A DNA stretch of 64,000 nucleotides from Acidimicrobiia bacterium. Its GTDB lineage: Bacteria; Actinomycetota; Acidimicrobiia; Acidimicrobiales; Bin134. A program made the position numbers and the translations under genes. The stretch is taken from contig JAJDYE010000041.1 in NCBI GenBank assembly GCA_022822905.1, forward strand, positions 1-64,000, given 5' to 3'. Positions 25,676-34,735 of this stretch are shown piece after piece. A model generated the notes under the pieces. The model did not search any database. It saw only the letters and a program-made list of their open reading frames with translations, and had not been told where the DNA came from. The first letter of the stretch is position 1, and every line of letters begins with the position of its first letter.

Positions 25676-25735
25676 CCCAGCTTGGCCAGGGTTTGCACCG
25701 ACAACTCCCCGCTAACCCAGTTTGGCCAGGGTTTG
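25676..25735 (+). repeat. Direct repeat of 20 bp at the 3' end of the aminotransferase gene, period 40
   Basis: CCCAGYTTGGCCAGGGTTTG occurs at 25676-25695 and 25716-25735 with one C/T difference. The second copy encodes the last residues (QTLAKLG) of the aminotransferase; the first is an extra copy behind its stop. Confidence 0.85.
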
Positions 25736-26887
25736 GCGGAGTTGGCGTATGGCCTGCGCGGTGCGCTGCTCGTTCTCGATGAGGGCGAACCTCACGTGGC
25801 CCTCCCCGCCGGGACCGAAGCCCACGCCGGGCGACACCGCCACCCGGGCGTCTCGAACCAGCCAAGAGGCGAACTCCACCGATCCCATTTCTAGGTAGGG
25901 CTCGGGGATCTTGGCCCATACGAACATGGTCCCCTTGGGCGGCTCCACTTCCCAGCCCATGCGGTTCAGCCCCGAACACAGGGCATCTCGGCGGCTCTGG
26001 TAGATGTCGCACACTTCTTTGGGGTGGCCCGGGGCCTCGTTCAAGGTCACCGTGGCCGCGATCTGAATGGGTTGGAACGTGCCGTAGTCGAGATAGGACT
26101 TGAGCTTGGCCAGTGCGGCCACAACCTGGGGATTGCCCACCATGAACGCCACCCGCCAGCCGGCCATGGAGAACGACTTGGTCATGGAATAGAGCTCCAC
26201 CGCCACATCCTTGGCCCCTTCCACCTGCATGATGGACGGGGGCAGGTAGCCGTCGTAGCCCAGATCGGCGTAGGCGAAGTCGTGAACCAGCAGCACATCG
26301 TGCTCTTTGGCGAAGTCCACCACGCCGGCCATGAACTCCAAGTCCACGCAGGCGGTGGTGGGGTTGTGGGGGAACGACAGCACGATTATGCGGGGCTTGG
26401 GCCAGGAGTAGCGCCAGCGCTCCTGCATCGTTCCGAAGAAATCGGTTCCGGTGCTCAACGGGATCTCCCGCACCTCCGCGCCGGCAAACAGCGGAGCGTA
26501 CAGGTGGATCGGATAGGAGGGGGACGGGACCAGGGCCGCGTCGCCGGGTTGGAGCAGGGTCCACATGAGGTGAGAGAACCCCTCCTTGGCCCCGATGGTG
26601 TTGATCACCTCAGTATCGGGGTCGAGATACACCCCGAACCGTCGGGCGTAATAGCCGGCAACGGCTTCGCGCAGCTTGGGGATGCCCCGGCTGGCCGAGT
26701 AGCGGTGATTTCGAGCGTTGCCCGCCGCTTCCGCCAGCTTCTCCACCGCGATGTCCGGCGACGGGAGGTCGGGGTTGCCGAAGCCGAGGTCGATGATGTC
26801 GTGTCCCGCTCGGCGGCCTTCGACTTTCAGATCGTTGATGATGGTGAAGACGTACGGGGGCAGGTTGTTGATCCGGCGGAACTCCAC
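25712..26887 (-). CDS. alaC: AlaC-like class I/II aminotransferase (glutamate-pyruvate type)
   Basis: This 391-residue PLP enzyme opens [19 protein letters not shown], the start typical of AlaC (YfdZ). It has [41 protein letters not shown] and the PLP lysine at 237 in [13 protein letters not shown]. AlaC makes alanine from pyruvate and glutamate; related diaminopimelate aminotransferases share the fold, so the substrate is probable, not certain. The GTG at 26887 lies six bases after a TAGATT box. Its 3' end is duplicated just downstream. Confidence 0.85.
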   Translation of the reverse strand: MEFRRINNLPPYVFTIINDLKVEGRRAGHDIIDLGFGNPDLPSPDIAVEKLAEAAGNARNHRYSASRGIPKLREAVAGYYARRFGVYLDPDTEVINTIGAKEGFSHLMWTLLQPGDAALVPSPSYPIHLYAPLFAGAEVREIPLSTGTDFFGTMQERWRYSWPKPRIIVLSFPHNPTTACVDLEFMAGVVDFAKEHDVLLVHDFAYADLGYDGYLPPSIMQVEGAKDVAVELYSMTKSFSMAGWRVAFMVGNPQVVAALAKLKSYLDYGTFQPIQIAATVTLNEAPGHPKEVCDIYQSRRDALCSGLNRMGWEVEPPKGTMFVWAKIPEPYLEMGSVEFASWLVRDARVAVSPGVGFGPGGEGHVRFALIENEQRTAQAIRQLRQTLAKLG

Positions 26888-26893
26888 AGGTCC

Positions 26894-26921
26894 AATCTAC
26901 TTTCTAGACAGCGGATTCAAA
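26894..26921 (-). promoter_or_regulatory. Promoter TTTGAA-16-TAGATT, leaderless start of the aminotransferase gene
   Basis: On the minus strand -35 TTTGAA (26916-26921), a 16-base spacer and -10 TAGATT (26894-26899) are followed by six bases and the GTG at 26887. The strongest complete promoter of this type on the minus strand. Confidence 0.6.
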
Positions 26922-26930
26922 TGGGTTTAT

Positions 26931-27437
26931 CTAGCTGGGATTCTCGACACCCGACTCGGCCCGGCTCGCCAGGTCCTCCAACGCAGTCTGCATGATTCGG
27001 GCCTCGGCCCGTCGCTTCACGAAACCGGGCAGGGGCATCACCATCTGGACTGCGAGGTGATAGGTGACCTCGGTGCGATCCGGCTCGCCGGGCACCGGGT
27101 TGAAGCAGTACTCGCCGTCGAGTCGTCGAGTCAGGTCGCCCTGCACCAACCGCCAGGAAACCCGCAAGGGGTTCGACCCGTAGTAGTACTCCAGCAGGTA
27201 GTTGGTGCTGCGACCCATGGCCGCGGCCCGAAACGACACCAGTCCGCCCCGTCCGTCGTCGTCCCGGCGGACTATCTCAACCTGCTTCACCTCGGAGGCC
27301 CACTCAGGATAAGACTCGAAGTCGCACACCACCTCAAAGCACCGCTCAGGCGACGCCTCGATGGTGATGCTCTTGGTGGCCTGGTCAAACATCGTCACCG
27401 TTCCTGCTGGAGTCGCTTCGTTCTGGGATTGTGCCAT
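26931..27437 (-). CDS. SRPBCC (START-like, polyketide cyclase/dehydrase) family protein
   Basis: This 168-residue protein shows the family pattern: ITIEASPERCFEVVCDFESYPEWASEVKQVEI at the N-terminus, a beta-sheet middle (SWRLVQGDLTRRLDGEYCF) and a long C-terminal helix (GFVKRRAEARIMQTALEDLASRAE). The fold binds a hydrophobic ligand; no catalytic residue can be named. The ATG at 27437 lies inside the upstream membrane-protein gene, so the two overlap by 53 bases and are probably co-translated. Confidence 0.85.
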   Translation of the reverse strand: MAQSQNEATPAGTVTMFDQATKSITIEASPERCFEVVCDFESYPEWASEVKQVEIVRRDDDGRGGLVSFRAAAMGRSTNYLLEYYYGSNPLRVSWRLVQGDLTRRLDGEYCFNPVPGEPDRTEVTYHLAVQMVMPLPGFVKRRAEARIMQTALEDLASRAESGVENPS

Positions 27438-27885
27438 CGGAGGGCCGGGGCGGGAAGGTCCCGTACCGAGCTCCCCATGCGCCGGACAGGCCCAGCGCAT
27501 AGACAGGTACCAGGATACCGAATGCAGAGGCGGTAAACGGGCGGACCGAGGCGGCGGCCAGCGCCACCACCACCTCGGCAGCCAGCGCAGCCATCATCGA
27601 GAACCGCACCGAGGGGGGCGCGCAGCCCGCGAGGAAGTAGAGGCCCCCCACCCCGATCAACTCGTAGCGGCTGCGCTCCAGGGCCCGCTGGAAGGCCCAG
27701 AGCATGGCCGCGCACCCCGCGGCCAGCAGCCCGAGCGACACCACTGCGATGGGAACGGCCATGGGATCGGGAAGGGCCGTGGTGGCGATAGCGACGGCCG
27801 TGAACCCGCCGGTTCCCGCCCAGCACGCCCGCAGCAGGTTTTGGCCCTCGACCTCCGGGGGCACCAAGCGATCGCTCAGGGCCAT
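27385..27885 (-). CDS. Conserved membrane protein, unknown
   Basis: This 166-residue protein has four or five hydrophobic segments (around CWAGTGGFTAVAIATTAL, VPIAVVSLGLLAAGCAAMLW, IGVGGLYFLAGC, MMAALAAEVVVALAAASV and AFGILVPVYALGLSGAW). GGAAGGAA lies eight bases before the ATG at 27885. The 3' end overlaps the SRPBCC gene; a mannosyltransferase gene lies 34 bases upstream. Function unknown; it may act on lipids with its overlapping partner. Confidence 0.65.
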   Translation of the reverse strand: MALSDRLVPPEVEGQNLLRACWAGTGGFTAVAIATTALPDPMAVPIAVVSLGLLAAGCAAMLWAFQRALERSRYELIGVGGLYFLAGCAPPSVRFSMMAALAAEVVVALAAASVRPFTASAFGILVPVYALGLSGAWGARYGTFPPRPSDGTIPERSDSSRNGDDV

Positions 27886-27887
27886 CA

Positions 27888-27948
27888 GCGGTTCCTTCCC
27901 CGGGCGATGAACTGGGCAGTCACGGGCGGTTCCTTCCCCGGGCGATGA
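27888..27948 (+). repeat. Perfect 23-bp direct repeat at the end of the mannosyltransferase gene, period 38
   Basis: GCGGTTCCTTCCCCGGGCGA followed by TGA occurs at 27888-27910 and 27926-27948. The second copy encodes the enzyme's C-terminus (IARGRNR). The first repeats the same seven codons behind the stop, but 38 is not a multiple of three, so it is in another frame relative to the gene. Confidence 0.9.
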
Positions 27949-29065
27949 CTTCGGCGATCACAGTTCGAAGCCGTTCGGCCATGTGGTCGTAGGAGAACTC
28001 GGCCACTGCCCGCAACCGGCCCTCCAACCCCATTCTCTGAAGGCGGACTCGATCCGACAGCAGGGCATCCAGAGAAGCCGTCACCGCGTCGAGATGGCTG
28101 GGCCGGTCCACGACCAGTCCGGTTCTTCCGTGCTCCACCGCTTCGGCCGCTCCCCCGCTGTCCCCGGCCAGCTGCGGGACTCCAGCCGCCGCCGCTTCCA
28201 AGAACACAATGCCGAATCCCTCCTGCTCCAGGCCCCCCCAGCGCTGGCGGCACATCATGGCGAACACGTCGGCACAGCCGTAGAGGTCGGGCAAATCGGA
28301 GTCGGCCACCCGGTCGAGCAGGCGGGCGGGAGCACCGGTGCGCCCGATGAGCCGGTCCAGCCGGGCCCGGTCGCGTCCGGCCCCGGCCACCGCCAGTGTG
28401 AGCCCGGGATGGCGATCGGCCAAACGAGCCGTCGCCGCGATCAGCACATCCATACCCTTTCGGGGCACCAGCCGGCTGATCGACACCACTACGGGTGCGT
28501 CGACGGGCAAGCCGAATCTCCGGCGGGCTTCGAGCCGCTGAACAGCATCCAGGGGCTTGAACCGGTCCACATCCACCCCGGGCGGCACGATCACCGCAGG
28601 AAGCGGTCCACCGGCGGCCCGCTCGGCTTCGGTCACCGAGTACCGGCCCGCAGTAATCACCACCTGAGCGCCGCGTAGCACGCTGCCCAGCACCTGCCTC
28701 GTACCAGGGAGGCGACCGGGAACGGTCACCTCGGCGCCGTGGAGAATCACGCCGTAGGGATGGGGCAAGCGGGGGGCCAGCGCTCCCAATGGAACTGCCG
28801 GGTCGTAGAGCACCAGCTCGGCATCAATCTCGGCAACCAGCTCGGTGATCTCCTGCCCCATCTCCTGGGTGGGGAGCAGAAACTGGCGGGGCGAGCGGAT
28901 CACCTGGTGGTCTTGCTGGGCATCCCACTCCGCGTCACCGGGATGGGAGCGGGTCAGCACGCAGACCTCTTCCGGGGGCAGCCGGCGCCACAGCTCCCAC
29001 AGGTAGTTCTGGATGCCCCCCAGCTTGGGGGGATAGTCGTTGGTCACCAACAAATGCCGGGGCAT
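27920..29065 (-). CDS. pimB: GT4 glycosyltransferase, PimB-like phosphatidylinositol mannosyltransferase
   Basis: This 381-residue enzyme has the GT-B fold of family GT4. The N-terminus LLVTNDYPPKLGGIQNYLWEL is close to mycobacterial PimB. The donor-binding region has SRLVPRKGMDVLI and the E-x7-E motif EQEGFGIVFLE, which holds the GDP-mannose. PimB adds the second mannose to phosphatidylinositol in actinobacterial envelope lipids, at the inner face of the membrane. The acceptor is inferred from similarity. It lies three bases after queG and probably shares its transcript. Confidence 0.8.
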   Translation of the reverse strand: MPRHLLVTNDYPPKLGGIQNYLWELWRRLPPEEVCVLTRSHPGDAEWDAQQDHQVIRSPRQFLLPTQEMGQEITELVAEIDAELVLYDPAVPLGALAPRLPHPYGVILHGAEVTVPGRLPGTRQVLGSVLRGAQVVITAGRYSVTEAERAAGGPLPAVIVPPGVDVDRFKPLDAVQRLEARRRFGLPVDAPVVVSISRLVPRKGMDVLIAATARLADRHPGLTLAVAGAGRDRARLDRLIGRTGAPARLLDRVADSDLPDLYGCADVFAMMCRQRWGGLEQEGFGIVFLEAAAAGVPQLAGDSGGAAEAVEHGRTGLVVDRPSHLDAVTASLDALLSDRVRLQRMGLEGRLRAVAEFSYDHMAERLRTVIAEVIARGRNRP

Positions 29066-29068
29066 GGC

Positions 29069-30127
29069 TCAAACCGGTGCTACCGCGCCGACGCCGAGGC
29101 GAGCCGCAGCCCATTCGGCGTGGCGCACCAGCATGGGATCGGAGTGGGCCAGATAGCGGACCACGGTCTCAACCACATCGGGGTCGGCCCCCCGGCCCGA
29201 GTTCCCCAACGCGACCAGCGCGTTGCGCCGCACATAGCGAGGCTCGCGCTGGGGGATGTACCAGCGGCCGTAGCGGGCCATCAGATCGTCGTCATCCGAT
29301 TGCAGCAGCTCTAGGAGGTCCACCCAGCAGATGTCGTTCTCGGGGTCGCCATCGAGCTCCTCTCGTGCACTGCTGCCGCCCGACTCAGCCGTCCTGTTGG
29401 GCGGGCACACCTCCTGGCAATCGTCACACCCGTAGATCCTGTCGCCTAGCGCTTCCCGGAACTCCAGCGGGAAATCGCCATCTGCCTGGACCAGCCACGC
29501 CAAGCACCGCCGGGCGTCGACCACACCGGGGGCCACAATGGCGCCGGTTGGGCATCCGTCCAAGCAGCGGCGACAGGGTCCGCACTGGTCGGCAACCGGA
29601 GTTGATGGCTCGAGCGCCGCGGTGGTGATCACCGAACCCAGCACGAACCAGCTCCCCCGACCGGGCAGCAAGATATTGCTGTTCTTGCCGTACCACCCCA
29701 GCCCCGCCCGTCGGGCCGCCTCCCGATCCACCAGGGCATTGTCATCGGCCACCACCGCGGCCTGGTGCCCCGCATCTCGCAGCATGTCGGCTACCTGGCC
29801 CAGTGCATCTCGCAGCCTGGCGTAGTGGTCGCTTCGGGCGTAGGCGGCCACCCGGCCAACCGCCCGATCAGGGGCCGGCGAGGCGGAATTACGATAGCCG
29901 AGTGCCCCCACCACCAGGGATCGGGCCCCGTCTACCGTGCGGCCGGGATCGGTGGAGCGGTCGGGGTTGCGATAGGTGAAGGCCATACCACCGTGCAGAC
30001 CTTGGTCCCGGCGCTCCAAGAGTGTGCTCCGGGTGGACTCGAACGGCTCGGCCGGGGCCACGCCAACCGCGTCGAGCCCGGCCGCCACACCGACGGCAAT
30101 GACCTCTTCTGCGACAAGAATGCTCAC
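29069..30127 (-). CDS. queG: Epoxyqueuosine reductase
   Basis: This 352-residue cobalamin- and iron-sulfur-dependent enzyme performs the last step of queuosine synthesis in tRNA. Features are KNSNILLPGRGSWFVLGSVIT, two 4Fe-4S clusters (CGPCRRCLDGCPTGA and CDDCQEVCPP), the catalytic-region motif AAGLDAVGVAPA, and C-terminal HEAT-like repeats (YVRRNALVALGNSGRG). GTG 30127 is preferred because it matches the family's length. ATG 30187 would overlap trpD by 32 bases, and neither has a clear ribosome site. Confidence 0.9.
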   Translation of the reverse strand: MSILVAEEVIAVGVAAGLDAVGVAPAEPFESTRSTLLERRDQGLHGGMAFTYRNPDRSTDPGRTVDGARSLVVGALGYRNSASPAPDRAVGRVAAYARSDHYARLRDALGQVADMLRDAGHQAAVVADDNALVDREAARRAGLGWYGKNSNILLPGRGSWFVLGSVITTAALEPSTPVADQCGPCRRCLDGCPTGAIVAPGVVDARRCLAWLVQADGDFPLEFREALGDRIYGCDDCQEVCPPNRTAESGGSSAREELDGDPENDICWVDLLELLQSDDDDLMARYGRWYIPQREPRYVRRNALVALGNSGRGADPDVVETVVRYLAHSDPMLVRHAEWAAARLGVGAVAPV

Positions 30128-30155
30128 CGGCCCGTGAAATCGACTGCGCCCGGCC

Positions 30156-31211
30156 TCATTCCCTCTCCTCACCGGTGCGGGCTTCATTCGAGGTCGAGAC
30201 GAAGGCTCCCAGCACTTCGCCGGCCCGCCCTTCGTCGATGGAGGCCGCCGCGGCCTCCAGCCCTTCTTCCAGTGTGGCGGCCACTTCGGCCACTACCAGT
30301 GCAGCGGCGGCATTGAGCACCACGATGTCCCGATGCGCCCCCGCCTGACCGTCGAATACCCGCCGCAGGCATTCGGCGTTGACCGCCGCATCCCCGCCCT
30401 TTAGATCCGCAGCGGCCGCGGGAGCCAAGCCGAGTTCGGCAGGGTCCACGGTGTGGCGAAAGGTCTCGCCTTCTCGCAATTCCCACACATCGGTCGGGCC
30501 AGTGGTGGTCAGCTCGTCCAAACCGTCGTGGCTGTGCACGATCATGGCCCGCTCCGAACCGGTGGCGGCGAGCACCTCCAGCATGATCTCGGCCATCGCC
30601 CGGTCGCTGGTTCCCACCAGCTGGCGCCTGACTCCAGCCGGATTGGCCAGCGGACCGAGGAAATTGAACACAGTGGCCACCGCCAGCTCCCGGCGAGCCG
30701 GTCCAGCATGACGCATGGCCGGGTGGAACCGAGGGGCCAAACAGAAGCCGAAGCCGGTCTCGGTCACACATCGGGCCACCCCGGTCGGGCCGAGGTCGAT
30801 GACCGCACCCAGCTCTTCCAGCACATCGGCTGAGCCGCATTGGGATGAGGCCGACCGGTTGCCGTGCTTGCACACTCTGGCCCCCGCCCCCACGGCCACC
30901 AGCGCCGCGGCGGTGGACACGTTGATACTGCCGCTGTGATCGCCGCCAGTGCCGCAGGTGTCGATGAGCCCGGCGGCATCCAGCGGAATGGCTTCCGAAG
31001 CCGAGCGCATCGCCGACAGCAGGCCCACAAGCTCCTCCGCGGTCTCCCCCTTGGCGCGCAGGGCCATCACGAACCCACCGATCTGCGCCGACGTCGCCTC
31101 CCCGTTCAAGATCTCGGTCATGGCCGCATTGGCCGCGTCAGCCGTCAGGTGGCCACCTGCGGTCAGTCGCCGGAATACTCCAGCCCACCCCCCGTGCTCG
31201 TGAAGGCTCAC
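30156..31211 (-). CDS. trpD: Anthranilate phosphoribosyltransferase
   Basis: This 351-residue enzyme joins anthranilate to PRPP in tryptophan synthesis. Key motifs are DTCGTGGDHSGSINVSTAAA (PRPP-binding GTGGD), KHGNRSASSQCGSADVLE, FCLAPRFHPAM and VFNFLGPLANPAG. GTG 31211 with AAGG upstream gives the usual length; the frame runs further upstream to 31352 without family similarity. It is isolated from other trp genes and is followed by queG on the same strand. Confidence 0.93.
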   Translation of the reverse strand: MSLHEHGGWAGVFRRLTAGGHLTADAANAAMTEILNGEATSAQIGGFVMALRAKGETAEELVGLLSAMRSASEAIPLDAAGLIDTCGTGGDHSGSINVSTAAALVAVGAGARVCKHGNRSASSQCGSADVLEELGAVIDLGPTGVARCVTETGFGFCLAPRFHPAMRHAGPARRELAVATVFNFLGPLANPAGVRRQLVGTSDRAMAEIMLEVLAATGSERAMIVHSHDGLDELTTTGPTDVWELREGETFRHTVDPAELGLAPAAAADLKGGDAAVNAECLRRVFDGQAGAHRDIVVLNAAAALVVAEVAATLEEGLEAAAASIDEGRAGEVLGAFVSTSNEARTGEERE

Positions 31212-31431
31212 CGCCTTAGTGTGGCCCAACCTGCGGGCTTGGCGACAATTGGTTATCGCATTTGACAGTATTGACCAGGTGTTGCCAAAACCCATGTAAG
31301 GGGTACCGCGAAGCCGCAATTGAGCATATTTCGGGACATATTGCGAAAACAACCACCGAATGGCGACTCTATATCCAAAGGAATAAACCTTTGATTAGCG
31401 ATTCAGTTGCACACCTGAATCGTGTCGAGAC

Positions 31432-31437
31432 TAAACT
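31432..31437 (+). promoter_or_regulatory. -10 box TAAACT for leaderless glpD
   Basis: TAAACT ends six bases before the GTG at 31444. A -35-like TTGCAC lies at 31407-31412 with a 19-base spacer. The whole gap 31212-31443 is AT-rich for this genome and contains TTTCG-N10-CGAAA and repeated CATATT words, possible regulator sites. No gene is seen in it. Confidence 0.5.
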
Positions 31438-31443
31438 CTTTCC

Positions 31444-33063
31444 GTGGCCAAACCACCTGCTCTGCCTTTGACTACTGAGCGGCCCAATGTTCTTGACGAT
31501 CTAGACAATCAATCCTTTGATGTAGCCATCATCGGTGGTGGTATAACCGGCGCAGGGGTAGCTCGAGACCTCGCTCGTCGCGGGTTATCGGTGGTGGTTT
31601 TCGAGGCCAACGATTTCGCATCTGGGACTTCGAGCCGTTCCACGAAATTGATCCATGGTGGGCTTCGCTATCTGGCCATGGGCGAATTCAGGATTGTTCG
31701 CAAGACAGCCAGCGAGCGGAAGGTGATCCATCGGATGGCCAAACATCTCGCTGAGCCCCGCTGGATGGTCTACCCGACCGCGAAGCGCAGCGAGCAGGCG
31801 CTGGTTCGCCTGGGGGTCACGGCCTATGAGCTGCTCGGCGGAGTGGCCAGGCATGAACGCCACCAGACATGGGGCCGCGCTGTGCTCAAGGCGAGAGAGC
31901 CGCTCATCGACCAGAGGGCCTTTCGCAGCGCGGTGGTATTTCGGGAATACGTCACCGACGACGCCAGATTGGTGCTGGCCAATCTGCGAGACGCCGCCGC
32001 CCAGGGAGCAGTGGTCCTCAATCACTGCCGCGTTGTCGATCTTCGCGGCGATCCCAAGGCCAGCGCAGTGCAGGCAACCTGTAATCTGACGAGGCGAAAT
32101 GTGACCATTGGCGCCGGGGCCATCGTCAACGCCAGCGGTCCATGGGTCGATCCTGTCCGACGAATGGAAGGGCCGGTGGACGATCGGCTCATCCTGAGCA
32201 AGGGCGTGCATCTGACCCTGGCCAGCGATCGCCTTCCCGTCAACAACACGGTCACGATGCCCATGCCCGATGGGCGTACTCTCTTTGTGGTTCGCCGGGG
32301 CGAGGCAACCTATGTGGGAACTACCGACACCCTGGTGGACCGCGACCCGGAGGTGTGGCCCTCGATTACCGACGAGGATGTCGATTACATTCTCCGGGCG
32401 GTCGAGCGCACGTTTGACGTCGCATCCATAGAGCCTTCGGAGGTCCAGGCCGCGTGGGCTGGACTACGCCCTCTCATCGCCGACGGGGAAAACAACCCAG
32501 GCGAGATATCGCGCAAAGATGAGATATGGGTCGGGGAACGCGGCATGATTACCGTTGCCGGCGGCAAGCTCACGGGATACCGTCTAATGGCAGAAAAGGT
32601 GGCTGAAACCATCCGTGCAAATGCTCCAGTTTCTGTCGGCACTTCTCCACGCGAATCTGGCTACCTGCCCGGTGGAGAATTCGACGGAGAAGTTGGAGAT
32701 TTGGCCGCTCATATTTCACAGCAACATAACTTGGGCATACACACGGCTCATCGCCTTGCCTCACTTTATGGCTCAGAATACGACGACATTCTGAGCCTAG
32801 GAAGAGATCCAATTTGTCCTGGCAGCAAGATCATCGACGGCGAAATAGTATGGGCAATTGAATACGAGGGGGCTGCGACATTGGAAGATGTGTTCTATCG
32901 TCGCACTCGCGCTGCGTGGTACGAACCCAATGCCTGCGAGCTCCTTCAACCCATGGCTTCGATCATGGCCCAACACACCGGATGGTCACCGGAGCGGGTC
33001 GAGCAGGAGATTGCCGCTACCAGTGCCGTCTTCCGAAGCGAGCTCTCGTTCCAAGCGGCCTGA
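31444..33063 (+). CDS. glpD: Glycerol-3-phosphate dehydrogenase, GlpD type (copy 1)
   Basis: This 539-residue FAD enzyme oxidises sn-glycerol 3-phosphate to dihydroxyacetone phosphate at the membrane. It has the dinucleotide motif VAIIGGGITGAGVARDLARRG, the signature GTSSRSTKLIHGGLRYL, AWAGLRPLIADG, VAGGKLTGYRLMAEKVAE, and a C-terminal DAO_C domain (RRTRAAWY...QPMASIMAQ). A part near 32600-32930 is less GC-rich than the rest. It faces the end of the sugar-transporter operon and joins the galactoside/polyol locus by position. The substrate could be another polyol phosphate. Confidence 0.88.
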   Translation: MAKPPALPLTTERPNVLDDLDNQSFDVAIIGGGITGAGVARDLARRGLSVVVFEANDFASGTSSRSTKLIHGGLRYLAMGEFRIVRKTASERKVIHRMAKHLAEPRWMVYPTAKRSEQALVRLGVTAYELLGGVARHERHQTWGRAVLKAREPLIDQRAFRSAVVFREYVTDDARLVLANLRDAAAQGAVVLNHCRVVDLRGDPKASAVQATCNLTRRNVTIGAGAIVNASGPWVDPVRRMEGPVDDRLILSKGVHLTLASDRLPVNNTVTMPMPDGRTLFVVRRGEATYVGTTDTLVDRDPEVWPSITDEDVDYILRAVERTFDVASIEPSEVQAAWAGLRPLIADGENNPGEISRKDEIWVGERGMITVAGGKLTGYRLMAEKVAETIRANAPVSVGTSPRESGYLPGGEFDGEVGDLAAHISQQHNLGIHTAHRLASLYGSEYDDILSLGRDPICPGSKIIDGEIVWAIEYEGAATLEDVFYRRTRAAWYEPNACELLQPMASIMAQHTGWSPERVEQEIAATSAVFRSELSFQAA

Positions 33064-33080
33064 GACGACCCGCGGCCCCG

Positions 33081-34253
33081 TCAGCCTCGGATGGCTTCGC
33101 CAGTGTCCAAATCGAAGAAGTGCATGGCGGACACATCCAGCGCAACGTCGATGCGGTCAGTGGCGCGAACCGAGCTTTGCTGGGAGAACCGGCCGATGAA
33201 CCCGGTGTCGTAATCGTCCCCGTCGTCATCCGCGCTGCCAAGAGCGCTGCCGGAGGAATCGATCCGCTTCACCCCCACCTCGAGGTGGGCGACGATTTCT
33301 GAGCCCAGCTCCTCGAGCAAGATCACCTCTCCGCTGATCCGCTGATCAAGCCCGGCAGCCGTTGCCCCGTCGTGGACGTTCTCGGGCCGAATTCCGCAGG
33401 CCAGTCGGGCCCCGTCGTAACCCCGCAAGGCCGGCATCCGGTCGAGAACGCCAAGCGGCAGTTCCACGGTCTGCTGGCCAACACCCACGGTCACCGCTTG
33501 GCTGCCAATGCTGACCGTGGACTCGAACATGTTCATGGCTGGCGATCCGATGAATCCGGCAACGAACATGTTGGACGGATAGCGGTACAACTCTGATGGC
33601 TTGTCGGCTTGCTGGAGGACCCCGCCCTTGAGCACCACCACCCGGTCACCCATGGTCATGGCCTCCACCTGGTCGTGGGTGACGTAGATGGTGGTCACCC
33701 CCAGATCCCGCTGGATCCGCGAGATCTCGGTGCGCATGTACACCCGCAGCTTGGCGTCGAGATTGGACAGCGGCTCGTCCATCAAGAACACCGAAGGCTC
33801 CCGCACGATGGCCCGCCCCATGGCCACCCTCTGGCGCTGCCCGCCCGAAAGGGCGCTGGGCTTGCGATCCAGGAACTCGCTGAGCTGGAGCACTTCGGCG
33901 GTGCGCTCAACGCGCGCTTTGATCTCCGCTTTGCTGGTCTTGGCCAGTTTCAGCGGATAGGCGATGTTCTTGCGCACGGTGAGATGCGGGTAGAGGGCGT
34001 AGTTCTGGAACACCATCGCGATGTCGCGTTCGCGGGGATGGACGCTGGTCATGTCGACATCGCCGATTTTCAGGACCCCGTCGCTGATCTCCTCCAGGCC
34101 GGCGATCATGCGCAGAGCCGTCGACTTGCCGCAGCCCGACGGGCCGACAAATACGACGAACTCGCCGTCCTCAATGGAGAGGCTCATGTCATCTACCGCA
34201 GTGACGCCTCCCGGATAGATCTTGGTAAGGCCCTCCAGTTCAACCGTTGCCAT
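33081..34253 (-). CDS. Sugar ABC transporter ATP-binding protein (MsmK/UgpC type)
   Basis: This 390-residue ATPase powers the sugar importer of this operon. Motifs are Walker A GPSGCGKST, Q-loop QNYALYPHL, signature LSGGQRQRVAMGRA, Walker B FLMDEPLSNLD, and a C-terminal regulatory TOBE region (GIRPENVHDG). Family members often serve several sugar importers. The ATG at 34253 follows GGGGGA and overlaps the previous stop in TGATG. It is the last gene of a seven-gene transcript starting with the alpha-galactosidase gene. Confidence 0.95.
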   Translation of the reverse strand: MATVELEGLTKIYPGGVTAVDDMSLSIEDGEFVVFVGPSGCGKSTALRMIAGLEEISDGVLKIGDVDMTSVHPRERDIAMVFQNYALYPHLTVRKNIAYPLKLAKTSKAEIKARVERTAEVLQLSEFLDRKPSALSGGQRQRVAMGRAIVREPSVFLMDEPLSNLDAKLRVYMRTEISRIQRDLGVTTIYVTHDQVEAMTMGDRVVVLKGGVLQQADKPSELYRYPSNMFVAGFIGSPAMNMFESTVSIGSQAVTVGVGQQTVELPLGVLDRMPALRGYDGARLACGIRPENVHDGATAAGLDQRISGEVILLEELGSEIVAHLEVGVKRIDSSGSALGSADDDGDDYDTGFIGRFSQQSSVRATDRIDVALDVSAMHFFDLDTGEAIRG

Positions 34254-34735
34254 CAGAATTCCCCCTTCAGCCTTGGACGAGACGAGTTGTGGCCCTGGAG
34301 CCAGCGACAAAGCGGCATGACCAGGGGTGGATCGAACAGTTCTCCGTATCGGGCTCGATTGGCCGCCACCACGGTGAACAGCAGCCAATTGAGCAGCAGC
34401 AGAACAAGCAACAAGATGCCGACCGCCACAAGCACACCCACGGCCTCGAAGCGCACCGCTGTCTGGAGCAGGCCATAAACGCACAGCGCATAGGCAGCAA
34501 TCGAAATTGAGAAGTCGACAGACCTGACCCAGTGATCATGGCCCGCCTCCCGATTTCCGGCCAGCAGTCGGCCGATTGCCAGCGGCCCGAGCGGCAAGAA
34601 GACCGCCGCCCACAATTCCGGCCGGCCGATGACGGCCACAGCAGCAATCGCTGGCACGATCGGAGTGAGATGGATGGCGGCGTCTCTGAGTCGCTGGCCA
34701 GTCGTGCCGGGACGGACAAGGTGGTTCCGACTCAT
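34253..34735 (-). CDS. Membrane protein of the sugar-transport operon, unknown
   Basis: This 160-residue protein has about four hydrophobic segments (HLTPIVPAIAAVAVIG, LWAAVFLPLGPLAIGRLL, FSISIAAYALCVYGLL, VAVGILLLVLLLLNWLLFTVV). The layout recalls small DUF4870-type membrane proteins, but I see no diagnostic motif. It overlaps the lipoprotein gene before it by four bases and the ATPase gene after it by one, so it is translationally coupled to both. Its tie to sugar uptake is by position only. Confidence 0.6.
   Translation of the reverse strand: MSRNHLVRPGTTGQRLRDAAIHLTPIVPAIAAVAVIGRPELWAAVFLPLGPLAIGRLLAGNREAGHDHWVRSVDFSISIAAYALCVYGLLQTAVRFEAVGVLVAVGILLLVLLLLNWLLFTVVAANRARYGELFDPPLVMPLCRWLQGHNSSRPRLKGEF

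Noticed and set aside
31263..31290. Perfect -35 hexamer TTGACA on the plus strand before glpD
   Set aside because: No -10 box lies 16-18 bases downstream; the TAAACT box at 31432 fits the gene start far better.
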